DNA of 64,000 nt from Novipirellula galeiformis (GTDB taxonomy: Bacteria; Planctomycetota; Planctomycetia; Pirellulales; Pirellulaceae), in assembly GCF_007860095.1 (NCBI RefSeq), contig NZ_SJPT01000010.1, positions 62,001 to 126,000 of the forward strand. Direction: 5' to 3'. The notes under the pieces are model-generated. The model had not been told where the DNA came from, did no database searches, and saw nothing but the letters and a program-made list of their open reading frames with translations. Position numbers and translations under genes: made by a program. Positions within the stretch are counted from its first letter, which is position 1, and the number at the start of each line of letters is the position of its first letter. Shown here in pieces: positions 43,143-53,271 of the stretch.

Positions 43143-45332
43143 CTATATTTTGCGTATCTCCGTCGGCAGCTCGCCTTGATAACGTGCCTGGGCGAATTCG
43201 CGGTACCAATCCGCAAGCAAACGCATTCCCTCGGAATCGCCCTTCCTCTCGAAATCGTTGTAGGCGTCTATTCGGTCGGCGAACTGATGCATCGTCTCGT
43301 TCCCCGAACGGACCAACGCCCTTCGCTGCAAACGACGATCGATTCGCTTTAACATCTTCCGGCTTCGCAGCTCCAAGGGATCCGAACTGCGTCGCGTCCC
43401 CTGCCGATAGCGTCGCCAAACAACAATCGACAACAGCAAAAACATTGGGGCATGCAAGAGACGCAACAGTGCCAACACCGAATCGCTGGACTGAATCGAG
43501 ACCATGAACGCAGCGAGCGAAGAACCAACCGCAGCGATGAACGTACTTCGCGCCGCTAGAGGTGCCCCGGCGAGGTCGCACTGCCGATCTTCCATTGGGC
43601 GGTTCGCGAGTGCCGAATAGCGATGCCCGGGAGTCGACTCGACCGCAAACCACGTTTGCGATTCCGCGTCATACACTTCTGCCCATGCATGAGCGTCGCG
43701 ATTCCGAGCAACCCAATATCCTCCATTCCGGAGATGCTCGTCGACCACATAACCGGTCACATAACGAGCCGGAATTCCCAACGAACGCAGCAACACAACC
43801 GTGGCCGAAGCAAAGTATTCACAATGTGCCGGGTGCCGCGTTTGTAGAAAGTAAACGATGGGGTCGACTCCCTCTCTAGCCCTCGTCAGATCTAATGAAT
43901 AATCGAAATGGAGACGAAAGAAGTCGACAATCTTGTTCGCTTTTTCACGCACGTCCAAATCGTCAACACAAATGTGTTCCGCCAATGGCTTGGCAACGCT
44001 TCGAACTTCCTCAGGGACCTGAGTCAACAATTCGTGACGGTATCGATTGAGTTCCTCCTTCGCCGGCTCTGCAGCAACAGCGACCACGTAGGGCTGAGTG
44101 ACGTCCACCCCATAACTCACCGATTGATGATGCGACACGTAGACACAGGTACTCTGGGCTTCGATCCAACGAGTGCCTAGAGGCAGGAAGATGGTCGTCC
44201 CCTTAAATGGAACATTGTGAACTTCCATCGTCTGCACAGGATCCTTCGATTCGGAGACAAATTCAAAATGGTCCAATTTATTCCCGCGACCATGTTTCAA
44301 ATTCGACAAGCCTCGCCCCGCTGCAAAAACGGAACGAATTAGATTGGGATTCATTCCCTCAATGGAATTACCGTCGTAAGTGCTTTCGATACACCAACGG
44401 GATTGTTTGTAGAAATCAAATACCGTCCCACGCAAATAACCGGGTGTATCATGCGCATAGATGCGCAACCCGATCTCATCCGCGTTCTGCCCCTTATCCG
44501 AGCATAGCGATCCTAACGTGGACCCGCTGACGTAGCGAGTTCCGACTTCCGCGAACATACTGTACGAGGCTTCGACGCTGTTTTTCAGTGTCGATTGAAC
44601 CGCGGCCTGCATCTGCGGCAACACGGACCTCGCGACAGTCCCGATCACGCCAGTCACGATGATCATCGCGACCAACGCAAACGCCGACAAAATGACAACG
44701 CTGCGATTGCATGCACGGTAAGAGGTTTCTGGGGCGACAGCCGCATTTTGGTTTGCCCCTGCCGCTTCACTTAGCGAAGAAGATCGCGTGCGAAATCGCG
44801 AGTCCGAAAGCGGTCCACATCCCAAAATGCATTGGGAGGCAAGTGCATATCCCGAACAAAGGCACAAGCCGACGATCATTTGGCTCGCCGAACTGCTAAG
44901 CGTGTCGCCTGTGGAGACACAAAGCAGCACGATCATCATCCCGAGCACCAGCATCAATGGATGCCCCTCCGCTCGGCGAATCACCCACAAAAACGCGATC
45001 CACGCCAACGCGGCATGCACAACGCCATCGGCCACCCCAGTGAACGGATCGGACTGTGACGATATCACCAAAGGTCCGGCACGCATCACCAGGATCGCCA
45101 GCAGACACGCCCCTCCGGCGACCCGAACGCCCATTCGAGGCGTGGCCTCCACACGTGCCAACGAGTCAGCTGGGTTGTGAGAATGGCTTTGAAGATACCG
45201 CTGGGCCAGCAACGCAGCGGCGGCAGCCAACGTGATACAGAACAGCACCGCCCAGGTTTGGAACGTATTGCCAACGAACGCGCCGAGCGCTAAATACAAA
45301 ACCACTAGAAACCATTGATGACGCAACAACAT
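43143..45332 (-). CDS. Transglutaminase-like membrane protein (TgpA-type)
   Basis: A 729-residue protein with several N-terminal membrane segments, an extracytoplasmic transglutaminase-like domain and a C-terminal membrane helix with a short DUF4129-like tail (MLKRIDRRLQRRALVR). The catalytic cysteine is in HCEYFASATVVLLRSLGIPA (Cys504) and the histidine in DAHAWAEVY (His548). The third triad position reads FAVESTPG, so Glu565 takes the place of the usual aspartate, a variant I believe is found in other bacterial members. Layout matches TgpA proteins, which probably process envelope peptides. Starts at ATG 45332. Confidence 0.88.
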   Translation of the reverse strand: MLLRHQWFLVVLYLALGAFVGNTFQTWAVLFCITLAAAAALLAQRYLQSHSHNPADSLARVEATPRMGVRVAGGACLLAILVMRAGPLVISSQSDPFTGVADGVVHAALAWIAFLWVIRRAEGHPLMLVLGMMIVLLCVSTGDTLSSSASQMIVGLCLCSGYALASQCILGCGPLSDSRFRTRSSSLSEAAGANQNAAVAPETSYRACNRSVVILSAFALVAMIIVTGVIGTVARSVLPQMQAAVQSTLKNSVEASYSMFAEVGTRYVSGSTLGSLCSDKGQNADEIGLRIYAHDTPGYLRGTVFDFYKQSRWCIESTYDGNSIEGMNPNLIRSVFAAGRGLSNLKHGRGNKLDHFEFVSESKDPVQTMEVHNVPFKGTTIFLPLGTRWIEAQSTCVYVSHHQSVSYGVDVTQPYVVAVAAEPAKEELNRYRHELLTQVPEEVRSVAKPLAEHICVDDLDVREKANKIVDFFRLHFDYSLDLTRAREGVDPIVYFLQTRHPAHCEYFASATVVLLRSLGIPARYVTGYVVDEHLRNGGYWVARNRDAHAWAEVYDAESQTWFAVESTPGHRYSALANRPMEDRQCDLAGAPLAARSTFIAAVGSSLAAFMVSIQSSDSVLALLRLLHAPMFLLLSIVVWRRYRQGTRRSSDPLELRSRKMLKRIDRRLQRRALVRSGNETMHQFADRIDAYNDFERKGDSEGMRLLADWYREFAQARYQGELPTEIRKI

Positions 45333-45528
45333 GGGATTCCAATGCGACTCGAGTCCGGCGGCCTACAGAGGTGTATTCCGCAACCACCCGACATTCTATC
45401 GCACTGCCGCGGCCCCTGCAGCATAAAGCCCGTGGTCCGTTCGCCTCATCAAAATGCCCCGAAAAGCCGGGCCATCGTTGACGAATGACATCAAATGCGT
45501 TGGATTCAACGCGACAACGCCCCAGAAA

Positions 45529-46062
45529 TCAGCACCAGCTACGGTCGCGACAGACTCGCACAATCTCGTCGCTGACTTGTTTAATCGACTTGGCGGAGGT
45601 GTCAATGCTCAGATCCGCCGCGTCGGCGTACAGCGGCTGGCGAGTCTCAAGCATTTGACGGATTTCGTCCAAGACTCCCAGCGATGTCAACGCCGGACGG
45701 TTTGCCGTCGTTGCCACATCCGCGGCGATCCGGTTTGCCAAGGTCTCCGCCGTCGCGACCAACCAAATACAATTCCCGCTCGCGCGCAGAATCGCTCGGT
45801 TCTCCGCTCTCAGTATTGCGCCTCCGCCGAGCGAAACCACCGCAGGCGACTCGGCGGCAACGACGCGAAGCATCTCTGACTCGAGGTCTCGAAACCCGGT
45901 TTCACCGGAATCCTGAAAAATTTCGCGAATCGAACGTCCGGCGTGGGCTTGCACACGCGCGTCGAGATCAATCATCTCTCGCCCCATCGCAGCAGCCACC
46001 AAGGTTCCAACGGAAGTTTTTCCCGTTCCACGATATCCAGTGAGATAGAGATGATTCAACAA
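45529..46062 (-). CDS. aroK: Shikimate kinase
   Basis: A 177-residue shikimate kinase, which phosphorylates shikimate at O3 in chorismate synthesis. The Walker A motif GYRGTGKTSVG is at residues 9-19, the shikimate-binding IDLDARV and FRDLESEML segments follow, and SLGGGAILR is the central GGG motif. The lid and adenine-binding region NRPALTSLG is intact. No aro neighbours. Confidence 0.95.
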   Translation of the reverse strand: MLNHLYLTGYRGTGKTSVGTLVAAAMGREMIDLDARVQAHAGRSIREIFQDSGETGFRDLESEMLRVVAAESPAVVSLGGGAILRAENRAILRASGNCIWLVATAETLANRIAADVATTANRPALTSLGVLDEIRQMLETRQPLYADAADLSIDTSAKSIKQVSDEIVRVCRDRSWC

Positions 46063-46587
46063 CAGGTCGTCGACTTGAGAGCGATAGAGGTATCAGAAAA
46101 TCGAAGGAGGTCTTGCCAAGTGACCACGATCGTGGATCGCTCGGCATTCAACGACGCAAGGGCGGAATTTCTCAGCCGTCCTGCGACGCGTCATTGGCAA
46201 CCTCCGTCGGGCTCAACATCCTACTCGGCTGTGCCCAAGTGAGCAATTCGAAATCAGGCCGCGCGTTTCCCGCCCCAACCCCAGCGTTGCTCGAGCCACT
46301 CGATTGACCATCGACGTCCATAATTGACGATCGACGTCCATAGCGGAATTGTCCATCACCACTACGGGGTCAGCTAGGCCACTCCTCTGAAACCAACCTT
46401 CTTGATGCCCGAGCGATCCAGCCGCCCTGTCATCGGTGACGGGACGGATCCAGTTGCCGCAGGACATAACCAAGTCAACTTCGATCGGGCCGAATGCCCC
46501 TCGCGTTTCGGAAGCCCCTCGCGTCTCAATAAAACCGCAGAAGGGAATTCGCGATCTTGGGCCATGATGATTACGGTCCTGACGCAG
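46063..46587. other. Intergenic gap, no gene seen
   Basis: Between aroK and the MFS transporter, both on the minus strand. Contains a short direct repeat of ATCGACGTCCATA (about 46309-46341). No credible ORF; the segment is long for an intergenic promoter. Confidence 0.3.
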
Positions 46588-47976
46588 TTACTGCAGGTAC
46601 TGAGTGTCGCGGTTGCGGCGAAGTTCAGGATCGCTGGGCCTCAGCCGGGCTGTGTTCAAGTCGGAGGCACCGTCGACCAATGCGATCAACGGCTCGCTAG
46701 CGTCAAAGGCAGCTTCTGCCGCCGCCGGTAGCGAGAGCTCGGTCGCCGAAATCGCATCCCCTTGCTCGCCGCTGCGCAACCGTCCCGCCAGCCACACACT
46801 GATCAACCCGATGCCGGCGGCAAGCCAACCCACGGTTCCAAAACCTTCCAACGGCGCCCCTTCGCCGGCTTGAGACACCATCAATCCTCCAACATACGCA
46901 CCGATTCCGCCAAAGAGATGCTGGACGGATGAGTTCGCACTAAGAAACGCTCCACGATTTCGCGGCGCAACGCTGGCGGTGATCATCGCCATTGCGGGAA
47001 TCATTCGACCGACATTGCAAACCATCAACGCTCCGAAGACTGCGACGGCAAGAATGATTTCACCTGAACCGAGATGGGTGATCGCAAACATTAGTCCGGC
47101 CGAGAGAGGAGCGATCACGCGAAACACGAATAGCTTGCCTGCTCTATCGGCCCAGCGGCCAACCAGGGGAGAGGCGACAAACGTCAGCCCCCCTCCAACA
47201 ATGTACACCCAAGGCAATTGCGATTCGGACATTCCGATATTTCCGACATAATAAGCACTGACGTAAGGGAATATCAGGAAACCGCTACAGGTCAAGGCAA
47301 TGATCAGCGCAAACGCGTTTAGATGATTGCCTACCGTGAACGTCCTGCGAAGCGATTCCAACGGGGAAACGTGAGCCTCGCCAAAGTGAGCATCCAAGGT
47401 GGGCAGCGCATACGCCGCCATGAAGAAAATCGGCGTCCCGAGTAACCCCAACGCAATGAACGTCATGTTCCAACCAAAGTGGTTGCCTATCACCAACCCA
47501 AATGGGACGCCGACGACCGAAGCGATCGCAAAGCCCGTCATCAGGGCGCCGGTAGCACGCCCGCGACGATGATCGGGAAAAACGTCTCCGATGATCGCCA
47601 TCGAAAGGCCTCCCAGAATGCCGCCAAAGGCCCCCGTGAGCACCCGAGCAAAAACCAGAGTTCCATAGTTGGGTGCGAATCCACACAACAGGGTGCCTAG
47701 AATGAATCCAGCATACAGCACGAGAAATGCAGATTTTCGGCTGAAACGATCCACCGTCGCCGAGGCAACAAGCCCAGCCGCTCCGGCCGCAAGTGTGTAG
47801 GAGGAAACGATCAGCCCAAAGGCCGCGGGATCGATATGCAACACTCGCATTAACTGAGGACCAAGCGGCATCACAATCATAAAATCGACGATGGTGATGA
47901 ACTGAACCGTCGCCAATACGAACAGAATCCACCGTTCGTTGTAGCTAGGGTTGCCACGCGCATCAGCCTCAACCAT
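46588..47976 (-). CDS. MFS transporter
   Basis: A 462-residue twelve-helix major facilitator protein, start taken at 47976 (MVEADARGN) which places the first helix at residue ~16. The MFS motif A-like loop is DRFSRKSAFLVLYAG between helices 2 and 3, and GRWADRAGKLFVF is the corresponding loop in the second half. The GPLVGR-type DHA/AraJ-like arrangement suggests a drug/proton or sugar-efflux antiporter. Substrate unknown. The next gene upstream is far away, so it is probably monocistronic. Confidence 0.9.
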   Translation of the reverse strand: MVEADARGNPSYNERWILFVLATVQFITIVDFMIVMPLGPQLMRVLHIDPAAFGLIVSSYTLAAGAAGLVASATVDRFSRKSAFLVLYAGFILGTLLCGFAPNYGTLVFARVLTGAFGGILGGLSMAIIGDVFPDHRRGRATGALMTGFAIASVVGVPFGLVIGNHFGWNMTFIALGLLGTPIFFMAAYALPTLDAHFGEAHVSPLESLRRTFTVGNHLNAFALIIALTCSGFLIFPYVSAYYVGNIGMSESQLPWVYIVGGGLTFVASPLVGRWADRAGKLFVFRVIAPLSAGLMFAITHLGSGEIILAVAVFGALMVCNVGRMIPAMAMITASVAPRNRGAFLSANSSVQHLFGGIGAYVGGLMVSQAGEGAPLEGFGTVGWLAAGIGLISVWLAGRLRSGEQGDAISATELSLPAAAEAAFDASEPLIALVDGASDLNTARLRPSDPELRRNRDTQYLQ

Positions 47977-48143
47977 GGACCACTCGCTTCGATGGAAAAA
48001 AGGGAATCTCGAGCAAAGAAACGTCCCGCGAAGACGCATGCACACTTTAGACAGAACATAGGTGTATGGGTTCGCTGTGATTTCAACAAGGTTGGGCAGG
48101 TTTCATTTCGCGTTCAACGTACCGGGAAGCAGTCGCCCCCCGC

Positions 48144-48370
48144 GATCGCCCAAGAGGAAATGAATGAACAGGAGGAAGCCGAGAGAACAGAGGGGAATCG
48201 GCTAACACCTCCGTTCCCTCCTGTTCAAGACCACCACGCTCCTTCAGCGAGTGTTAAGCGCGCAAGCAGCGATAAGCATCCACACTACGATTCCTCGACC
48301 GAACCATCGACGGTGCTTCAGCGAGCACAGGCGTGGGAGCGGTTCCAGAAACCTTTGATTTGTTCAGGAT
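48144..48370. repeat. Dispersed hairpin element, copy A
   Basis: About 227 bp starting GATCGCCCAAGAGG. Five related copies occur in this window. Copies share a purine-rich left arm (GAACAGGAGG...GAACAGAGG), a pyrimidine-rich right arm, a variable middle and a conserved end (ACGGTGCTTCAGCGAGCACA...GGTTCC). Copy A lacks about 12 bases of the right arm. A and B share the same middle and form one subtype. Confidence 0.85.
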
Positions 48371-48419
48371 CCTTTGATTTATTCTAAGGACTGCCCCCCA
48401 GCGAAGCCGCCCCCCCGCA

Positions 48420-48645
48420 GATTGCCCAAGTTGAAATGAATGAACAGAAGGAAACCGAGAGAACAGAGGGGAATCGGCCAACACCTCCGTTTCCTCCGTG
48501 CTCTCCTGTTCAAGCCCACCACGCTCCTTCAGCGAGTGTTAAGCGCGCAAGCAGCGATAAGCATCGACACTACGATTCCTCGACCGAACCATCGACGGTG
48601 CTACAGCGAGCACAATCGCGGGAGCGGTTCCTGAATCCTTTGCTC
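48420..48645. repeat. Dispersed hairpin element, copy B
   Basis: Starts GATTGCCCAAGTTG and runs about 226 bp. It is the nearest relative of copy A, 276 bases away, and shares the middle segment with TCAGCGAGTGTTAAGCGCGC. The rest of the gap (48646-49046) contains nothing recognisable. Confidence 0.85.
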
Positions 48646-49046
48646 GGTCGGAACTTTTATTTTGTCGACGCACCCCGCGACGCCTGGGCGATGTTTGTTC
48701 GTTCATGCAAAAGCTTGGTGGGCGTGAACGGAGTTTCGTTCCATCGCTCGATTTTGTCTTTGCTCATGAAACATCCCGTTTGCTAAAAACGTCATGGTCC
48801 TCCTGTGGCGTACTGACACAGCAAGCGTTTTTCACGCATATCAGCCACGTTGCAAATACTCACACCATGGAAAGCATTCCTCTGGGGGACTGTTCTGGAC
48901 CATCCAATCGCTGCGACCGTTACAGCCTCGCGGACTGGCGTCAATTGCCCATCACATTTGACTTGTCATCATGACCGGACACTGCGATCTGTAGTACATA
49001 TTCGTATACCCTCATTGCTCAGTGATTAACCGGGGCACTCGTCTTG

Positions 49047-49529
49047 ATGGGGTTTCCGTTTTTCAGTTTGCGAGCGATCGCATTCTCGATCAACAATTTT
49101 TCAATCTCGGGACATCGACCTGTGCGTAGAAGCAGAGAACGAAGCAGACGCGGGACGGCAATGGTGGAATTGGCGGTTTGTATGCCAGTTCTGTTCCTCG
49201 TTGTATTTGCCTCGATTGAAGCCTGTAACATGATCGCGATGAAGCAAGTCATCTGCGAATCAGCCTACGAAGGGGCACTGGTCGCCCTGAAACCCGATGC
49301 AACGGAGTCGGATGTCGTCGACCGAGTCAATGCCACGCTCGCATCTCGTGGCGTCACGCCATCCGAAGTTTCCGTCGCAGGCGCTGGAGGTGCTGCCTAC
49401 AGTACGCTGGCCCGCGGCGATACGGTCACCGTGACCATCCAAGCGGCTACCAACGGAAATATCGCCGGGCCTCAATTGTTCGGATTTACTCACTCCTTGT
49501 CGAGTCAATTGACGGCCATCAAGCAATAA
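49047..49529 (+). CDS. TadE-like pseudopilin-type protein
   Basis: A 160-residue TadE/TadG-family protein. Motif: RRGTAMVELAVCMPVLFLVV, with the glycine before the hydrophobic helix and the invariant glutamate at +5, followed by GIEACNMIAMKQVICESAYE. The remaining ~100 residues are a beta-rich extracytoplasmic domain. The start could be ATG 49047 or GTG 49122 (VRRSRERSRRG), which would give the short N terminus usual in this family. TadE proteins are minor pilins of Flp/Tad pili. First gene of a three-gene operon. Confidence 0.85.
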   Translation: MGFPFFSLRAIAFSINNFSISGHRPVRRSRERSRRGTAMVELAVCMPVLFLVVFASIEACNMIAMKQVICESAYEGALVALKPDATESDVVDRVNATLASRGVTPSEVSVAGAGGAAYSTLARGDTVTVTIQAATNGNIAGPQLFGFTHSLSSQLTAIKQ

Positions 49530-49543
49530 ACCATGGAATCGCA

Positions 49544-50695
49544 ATGAAACATTCAAGCATCCAATCCCGAACATGGGCAAATCGTTGTCGCCGAGGGGCA
49601 ACCGCGGTGGCCTTTGTCATCATGCTTCCTGTGTTGATGTTGTTGCTCGGGTTCTCCGTTGACCTTGCCTACATGCAATTATCGCGTGCCGAACTGCGCG
49701 CGGCAACAGACTTGGCCGCCAAGGCCGCGTCCTCTGAACTGGCGGAAACCGGCGATACCGCAAAGGCGATCGCCAAAGGAAAGCAAATCGCCAGCGCTAA
49801 CAAGGTCGCCGGGAACGGGCTGACACTTCAAGACACGGACTTTGTCTTTGGTAATACCATTCGATCCACCACTGGCAAATGGACGTTCACTGCGCAGGGT
49901 TCGCCTATGAACGCGGTTCAAGTCAACGGTCGCCGCACCTCGGATGCCCCCGATGGCGAAGTTGATCTCTTTTTCTCCGGTCTGCTTAATGGCGAGGGCT
50001 TTCAAACGGTCGCCGACGCAACCGCAGGTTTCATCAACGCCGATATTTGTTTGGTCCTGGATCGATCGAGTTCGATGAAACTGGCCGCTTCGAATACCGC
50101 TACGGGCATGGGCGGCGGCGATCCTCGCTCCTGCGATATTCCGTGGGCGGATAGTCGATGGATCGCACTGGATAACGCCATCAAAATATTCTTAGCGAAG
50201 ATGAACGATACCCTTGCGGAAGAACAAGTCGCGGTCGTGACCTATTCCAGCAACTATACCGCCTGTGATGTGACAAACCAGAACGTCACACTCGATCAAC
50301 CCCTGACTTCCGACTTTAGCAGCATCACATCTGCGATGGAAGTTTTGAGTACCACCGTGTGGGGCGGCAACACGGAAACAAGCGAAGGCATGTCGCTCGC
50401 TCGAACCGAACTTAATGGAGCCGGCGCTCGCGCTACCGCAGAAAAGATCATGGTCGTGCTGACCGATGGAGCCTATACCAACAACGTCCATCCGGCGGAT
50501 GTGGCAGCATTGGCTGCGGGCGACCGCATCAAAGTACATACCATTACATTCGGTTCCTGTCCCGCTTCGGTGATCTCCGATATGCAAGATGCTGCCATCG
50601 CAGGCGGTGGGTACCATTTCCACGCGCCTGACGCCGCGACCCTCAATGATGCGTTTAGCAAAATCGCAGGTTCGATCTCGATCCTGACCCAATGA
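49544..50695 (+). CDS. TadG-like protein with von Willebrand A domain
   Basis: A 383-residue protein with an N-terminal TadG/TadE-type helix (RRGATAVAFVIMLPVLMLLLG) followed by a variable region and a vWA domain: ICLVLDRSSSMKL is the DxSxS metal site, SEGMSLARTEL and VLTDGAYTNN are the later MIDAS-supporting segments. This matches Flp-pilus assembly TadG, where vWA domains mediate adhesion. It overlaps the next gene by an ATGA (50692-50695). Confidence 0.88.
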   Translation: MKHSSIQSRTWANRCRRGATAVAFVIMLPVLMLLLGFSVDLAYMQLSRAELRAATDLAAKAASSELAETGDTAKAIAKGKQIASANKVAGNGLTLQDTDFVFGNTIRSTTGKWTFTAQGSPMNAVQVNGRRTSDAPDGEVDLFFSGLLNGEGFQTVADATAGFINADICLVLDRSSSMKLAASNTATGMGGGDPRSCDIPWADSRWIALDNAIKIFLAKMNDTLAEEQVAVVTYSSNYTACDVTNQNVTLDQPLTSDFSSITSAMEVLSTTVWGGNTETSEGMSLARTELNGAGARATAEKIMVVLTDGAYTNNVHPADVAALAAGDRIKVHTITFGSCPASVISDMQDAAIAGGGYHFHAPDAATLNDAFSKIAGSISILTQ

Positions 50696-51123
50696 TATTC
50701 TCGATACCCCAAGCCACACCAATGACCCGATCGAGAAAACCACGTCGCGCAGCCGTAACGGTAGAGTTCGCCATCGCGTTCCCCATTCTGCTACTGTTCA
50801 CCTTCGCTGGAATCGAGTTCTCTCGGGTGAACATGATTCGTAATACCGCGATCAACGCGGCATACGAAGGGGCTCGAAAGGGAATTGTGCCAGGGGCCAC
50901 GTCATCCGAATGTGCACAGGCCGCAACTCAACTTTTGAACTTCGTTGACATCAGCGGTGGGTCCGCGGTTGTTACTCCTAGCACCATTCAAGCCAACACC
51001 AAAGCGGTCACGGTCACCGTAACAGTACCGATCACGTCGGAGAACTCGTTCATCGCGCCCCAGTACTTCCTGGGAAGGAACATCGTCACCAGCGTCACGC
51101 TGCCGCGTGAAGCGACCTTCTAG
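50692..51123 (+). CDS. TadE-like pseudopilin-type protein, second copy
   Basis: A 143-residue TadE-like protein with RRAAVTVEFAIAFPILLLFT, the Glu+5 residue and GIEFSRVNMIRNTAINAAYE as in the first copy; the C-terminal domain is short and ends SVTLPREATF. A second ATG at 50722 gives a more typical N terminus. Translationally coupled to the vWA gene. TadE-TadG-TadE is a common arrangement in planctomycetes, but the Tad secretion ATPase and membrane genes are not in this window. Confidence 0.85.
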   Translation: MIFSIPQATPMTRSRKPRRAAVTVEFAIAFPILLLFTFAGIEFSRVNMIRNTAINAAYEGARKGIVPGATSSECAQAATQLLNFVDISGGSAVVTPSTIQANTKAVTVTVTVPITSENSFIAPQYFLGRNIVTSVTLPREATF

Positions 51124-51310
51124 TTAAGACAATCGCAGCGGCCCCGCGGCCGCTCTCGGTTGCCACTTCCGCATCAATCTTGCTGTCCTACAAATCGCCC
51201 TGTCCCGACACTGCGTCTCCAGTCACGCCGACCAGGAACCGCGGTTCAGCGAGGCTGGGGATTGGGCACTTCAATTCGATTCGGCGTTCCCCTGAACACC
51301 GAGCACAATG

Positions 51311-51540
51311 GATTGCCCAGGAAGAAATGAATGAACACGAGGAAACCGAGAGAACCGAGGGGAATCGGCCAACACCTCCGTTTCCTCTGTTCGCTCCTGT
51401 TCAATTCCGCCACGCACCTTTGCGAACGGTAAGAACCGAACGCGGCGCTGAGCATCGTCATTTCGATGCCACGACCGAACCGTTGACGGTGCTACAGCGA
51501 GCACAATTGCGGAAGCGACTTCCGGAACGTTGGTTTTATT
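51311..51540. repeat. Dispersed hairpin element, copy C
   Basis: Starts GATTGCCCAGGAAG; about 230 bp. Belongs to the second subtype, with a middle segment CTTTGCGAACGGTAAGAACC shared with copies D and E. It lies 190 bases after the Tad operon stop. The remaining 51124-51310 and 51541-51698 hold nothing recognisable. Confidence 0.85.
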
Positions 51541-51698
51541 AACAAACGAAGTGATGACGCATTCTGCAGGGGGCTCTAGCTTGCGACTCACGCCACAGAC
51601 GCGTTAGGTTAGACGCGACTTCTGCCCGTCATCGAAGTGCGTTGACGGCATTGATGAATCACTCGGCAACCTCTATCCACAAGCCTGGAAATCGATCC

Positions 51699-52394
51699 AT
51701 GAGCCCACTCAAGTTGGAGATTTTGGCGTACGAAGAAACGTCGCTGGGGCCACTATGCCTGCGTCGACGTGAACTGCAGGCTGAACCGGGAACGGTGGTC
51801 ACCGAGGTGACTTTGAACCACGAATTCTTGATGAGTAGTTACAACACCGACTCAGAGCGAGCGATTTCAAATCGAGCGGTTGAGATCCATGGCGGTCGGC
51901 AACTCAAAGCGTTGGTGGGCGGCTTCGGTCTGGGCTACACTGCCTGGGAGCTGTTGCAACGTGATGGTGTTGCGTCCGTCGAGGTGGTTGAATATTTGCC
52001 ACAGGTCCTCGAGTGGCTTCGCGACGGTCTGATTCCCTTATCAACCGAATTGAATGCCGCCGAACATCTGCGACTCACGCCAGGTGATGTTTATCAGCGA
52101 CTGCTTAGCGAGCCTGAGGAAACGTTCGATCTGATCGTCATCGACGTCGATCATTCACCGGGTGACCAGCTGGGCGAAGTCGAGCATGAATTCTATACAG
52201 CCAAGGGGCTTGCCACCGCAAAGTTACATCTGGCCGATGGCGGAGTGCTGGCGGTGTGGTCCTATGCGGAAAGCAGCACTTTTTCCGATGCATTACGGGA
52301 GACGTTCGACACCGTTCACGTTGAGCCGATCAGAACCTTCAACGCCCTGGTCAATGATGAGCAAACGGACTGGTTGTTCTTCGGCGTGAAGTAA
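51699..52394 (+). CDS. Spermidine-synthase-like methyltransferase-fold protein
   Basis: A 231-residue protein (from ATG 51699; alternatives are 51654 and a TTG at 51642). The Rossmann glycine motif is VGGFGLGYTAWELL and the acidic residue follows in VEVVEYLPQVLEWL; DLIVIDVDHSPGDQLGEV and LADGGVLAVWSYAESSTFSD are the later motifs of polyamine-synthase-like enzymes. N-terminal residues LGPLCLRRRELQAEPGTVVT and EVTLNHEFLMSS match this planctomycete group. Function is unknown: it may be an aminopropyltransferase-like or methyltransferase protein. No neighbours give context. Confidence 0.82.
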   Translation: MSPLKLEILAYEETSLGPLCLRRRELQAEPGTVVTEVTLNHEFLMSSYNTDSERAISNRAVEIHGGRQLKALVGGFGLGYTAWELLQRDGVASVEVVEYLPQVLEWLRDGLIPLSTELNAAEHLRLTPGDVYQRLLSEPEETFDLIVIDVDHSPGDQLGEVEHEFYTAKGLATAKLHLADGGVLAVWSYAESSTFSDALRETFDTVHVEPIRTFNALVNDEQTDWLFFGVK

Positions 52395-53271
52395 ACGAGC
52401 ACCAGCGTCACACCGCACGTGTTTCGCCCAGCGTCTGCGATAACGCTCATCAGGCAGCCAGCACGTCAGACATCACGGGGAACGGGGAACGGAACATCCA
52501 TTCTGACAAACGCCGCAAACGGTCCTTTCGGCGAGTAGAACGCTGTTTCTCGGGTGTTAGGATACGCTTTGTGTTCACGGTTTGCCCCGGAGTTCACCTT
52601 TGCGGTATCACAATATTTGATCCGAATCCAATGAATCACGGTCCAATGTATCACTCCCCAATGGACCACCGAATTGTCTCCGAACCGCCGGTTGCATTGT
52701 TATCGGGCGACGTTAACGCATATTGAGCTTCCTGGAGATTCGCCTGATTCGCGACCCAAAACCGCACGTCCAAGTTTGCCCGCAAATCACGCGAATGAAC
52801 GACGCCCTCTAGCCGTGGTAGCGACCGCAGCGATCGAGACCAATGCGAGAGGAACGACACGAATGGACTTAGTCCAACCACAACCTCAGGTGAAATCGGG
52901 CGATACACCTCCGTTAGAACGCTAAGCCTCTTGCTGATCGATCACAGGTGAGAACCTATTTTGGTCGGAACACGGAGGTAGGAAGATAGGACGCTCGAAA
53001 CCAGCCCTTCGGCGATCTGTACTGATTCGGTTCGCACGCACGAAAGCGCTATCTGCAATCCACGCATTGAGAAATGCGTGGCCGCCCACGCTAGTTTGCC
53101 TCAACAGCCAATCAGCAGACTGACCGATGGGTTCTTTCTCGAGCCAGCGAGAATTGCACCCTCAATCATCGATGCGTTGTCGAGAGTGAGGACGACTTCT
53201 TAACCAGCACCACGCGTTCCAAAGAAATCGAGTTCTTCTCATCGCCAGTTCCGTGCGGGAACATCGGGCCT
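52395..53271. other. Intergenic gap next to the DUF4838 pseudogene
   Basis: Nothing recognisable on either strand except, next to the pseudogene, a minus-strand open stretch (53160-53275) that reads on one frame off from it; see the pseudogene entry. The gap may be decayed sequence of one or more genes. Confidence 0.35.
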
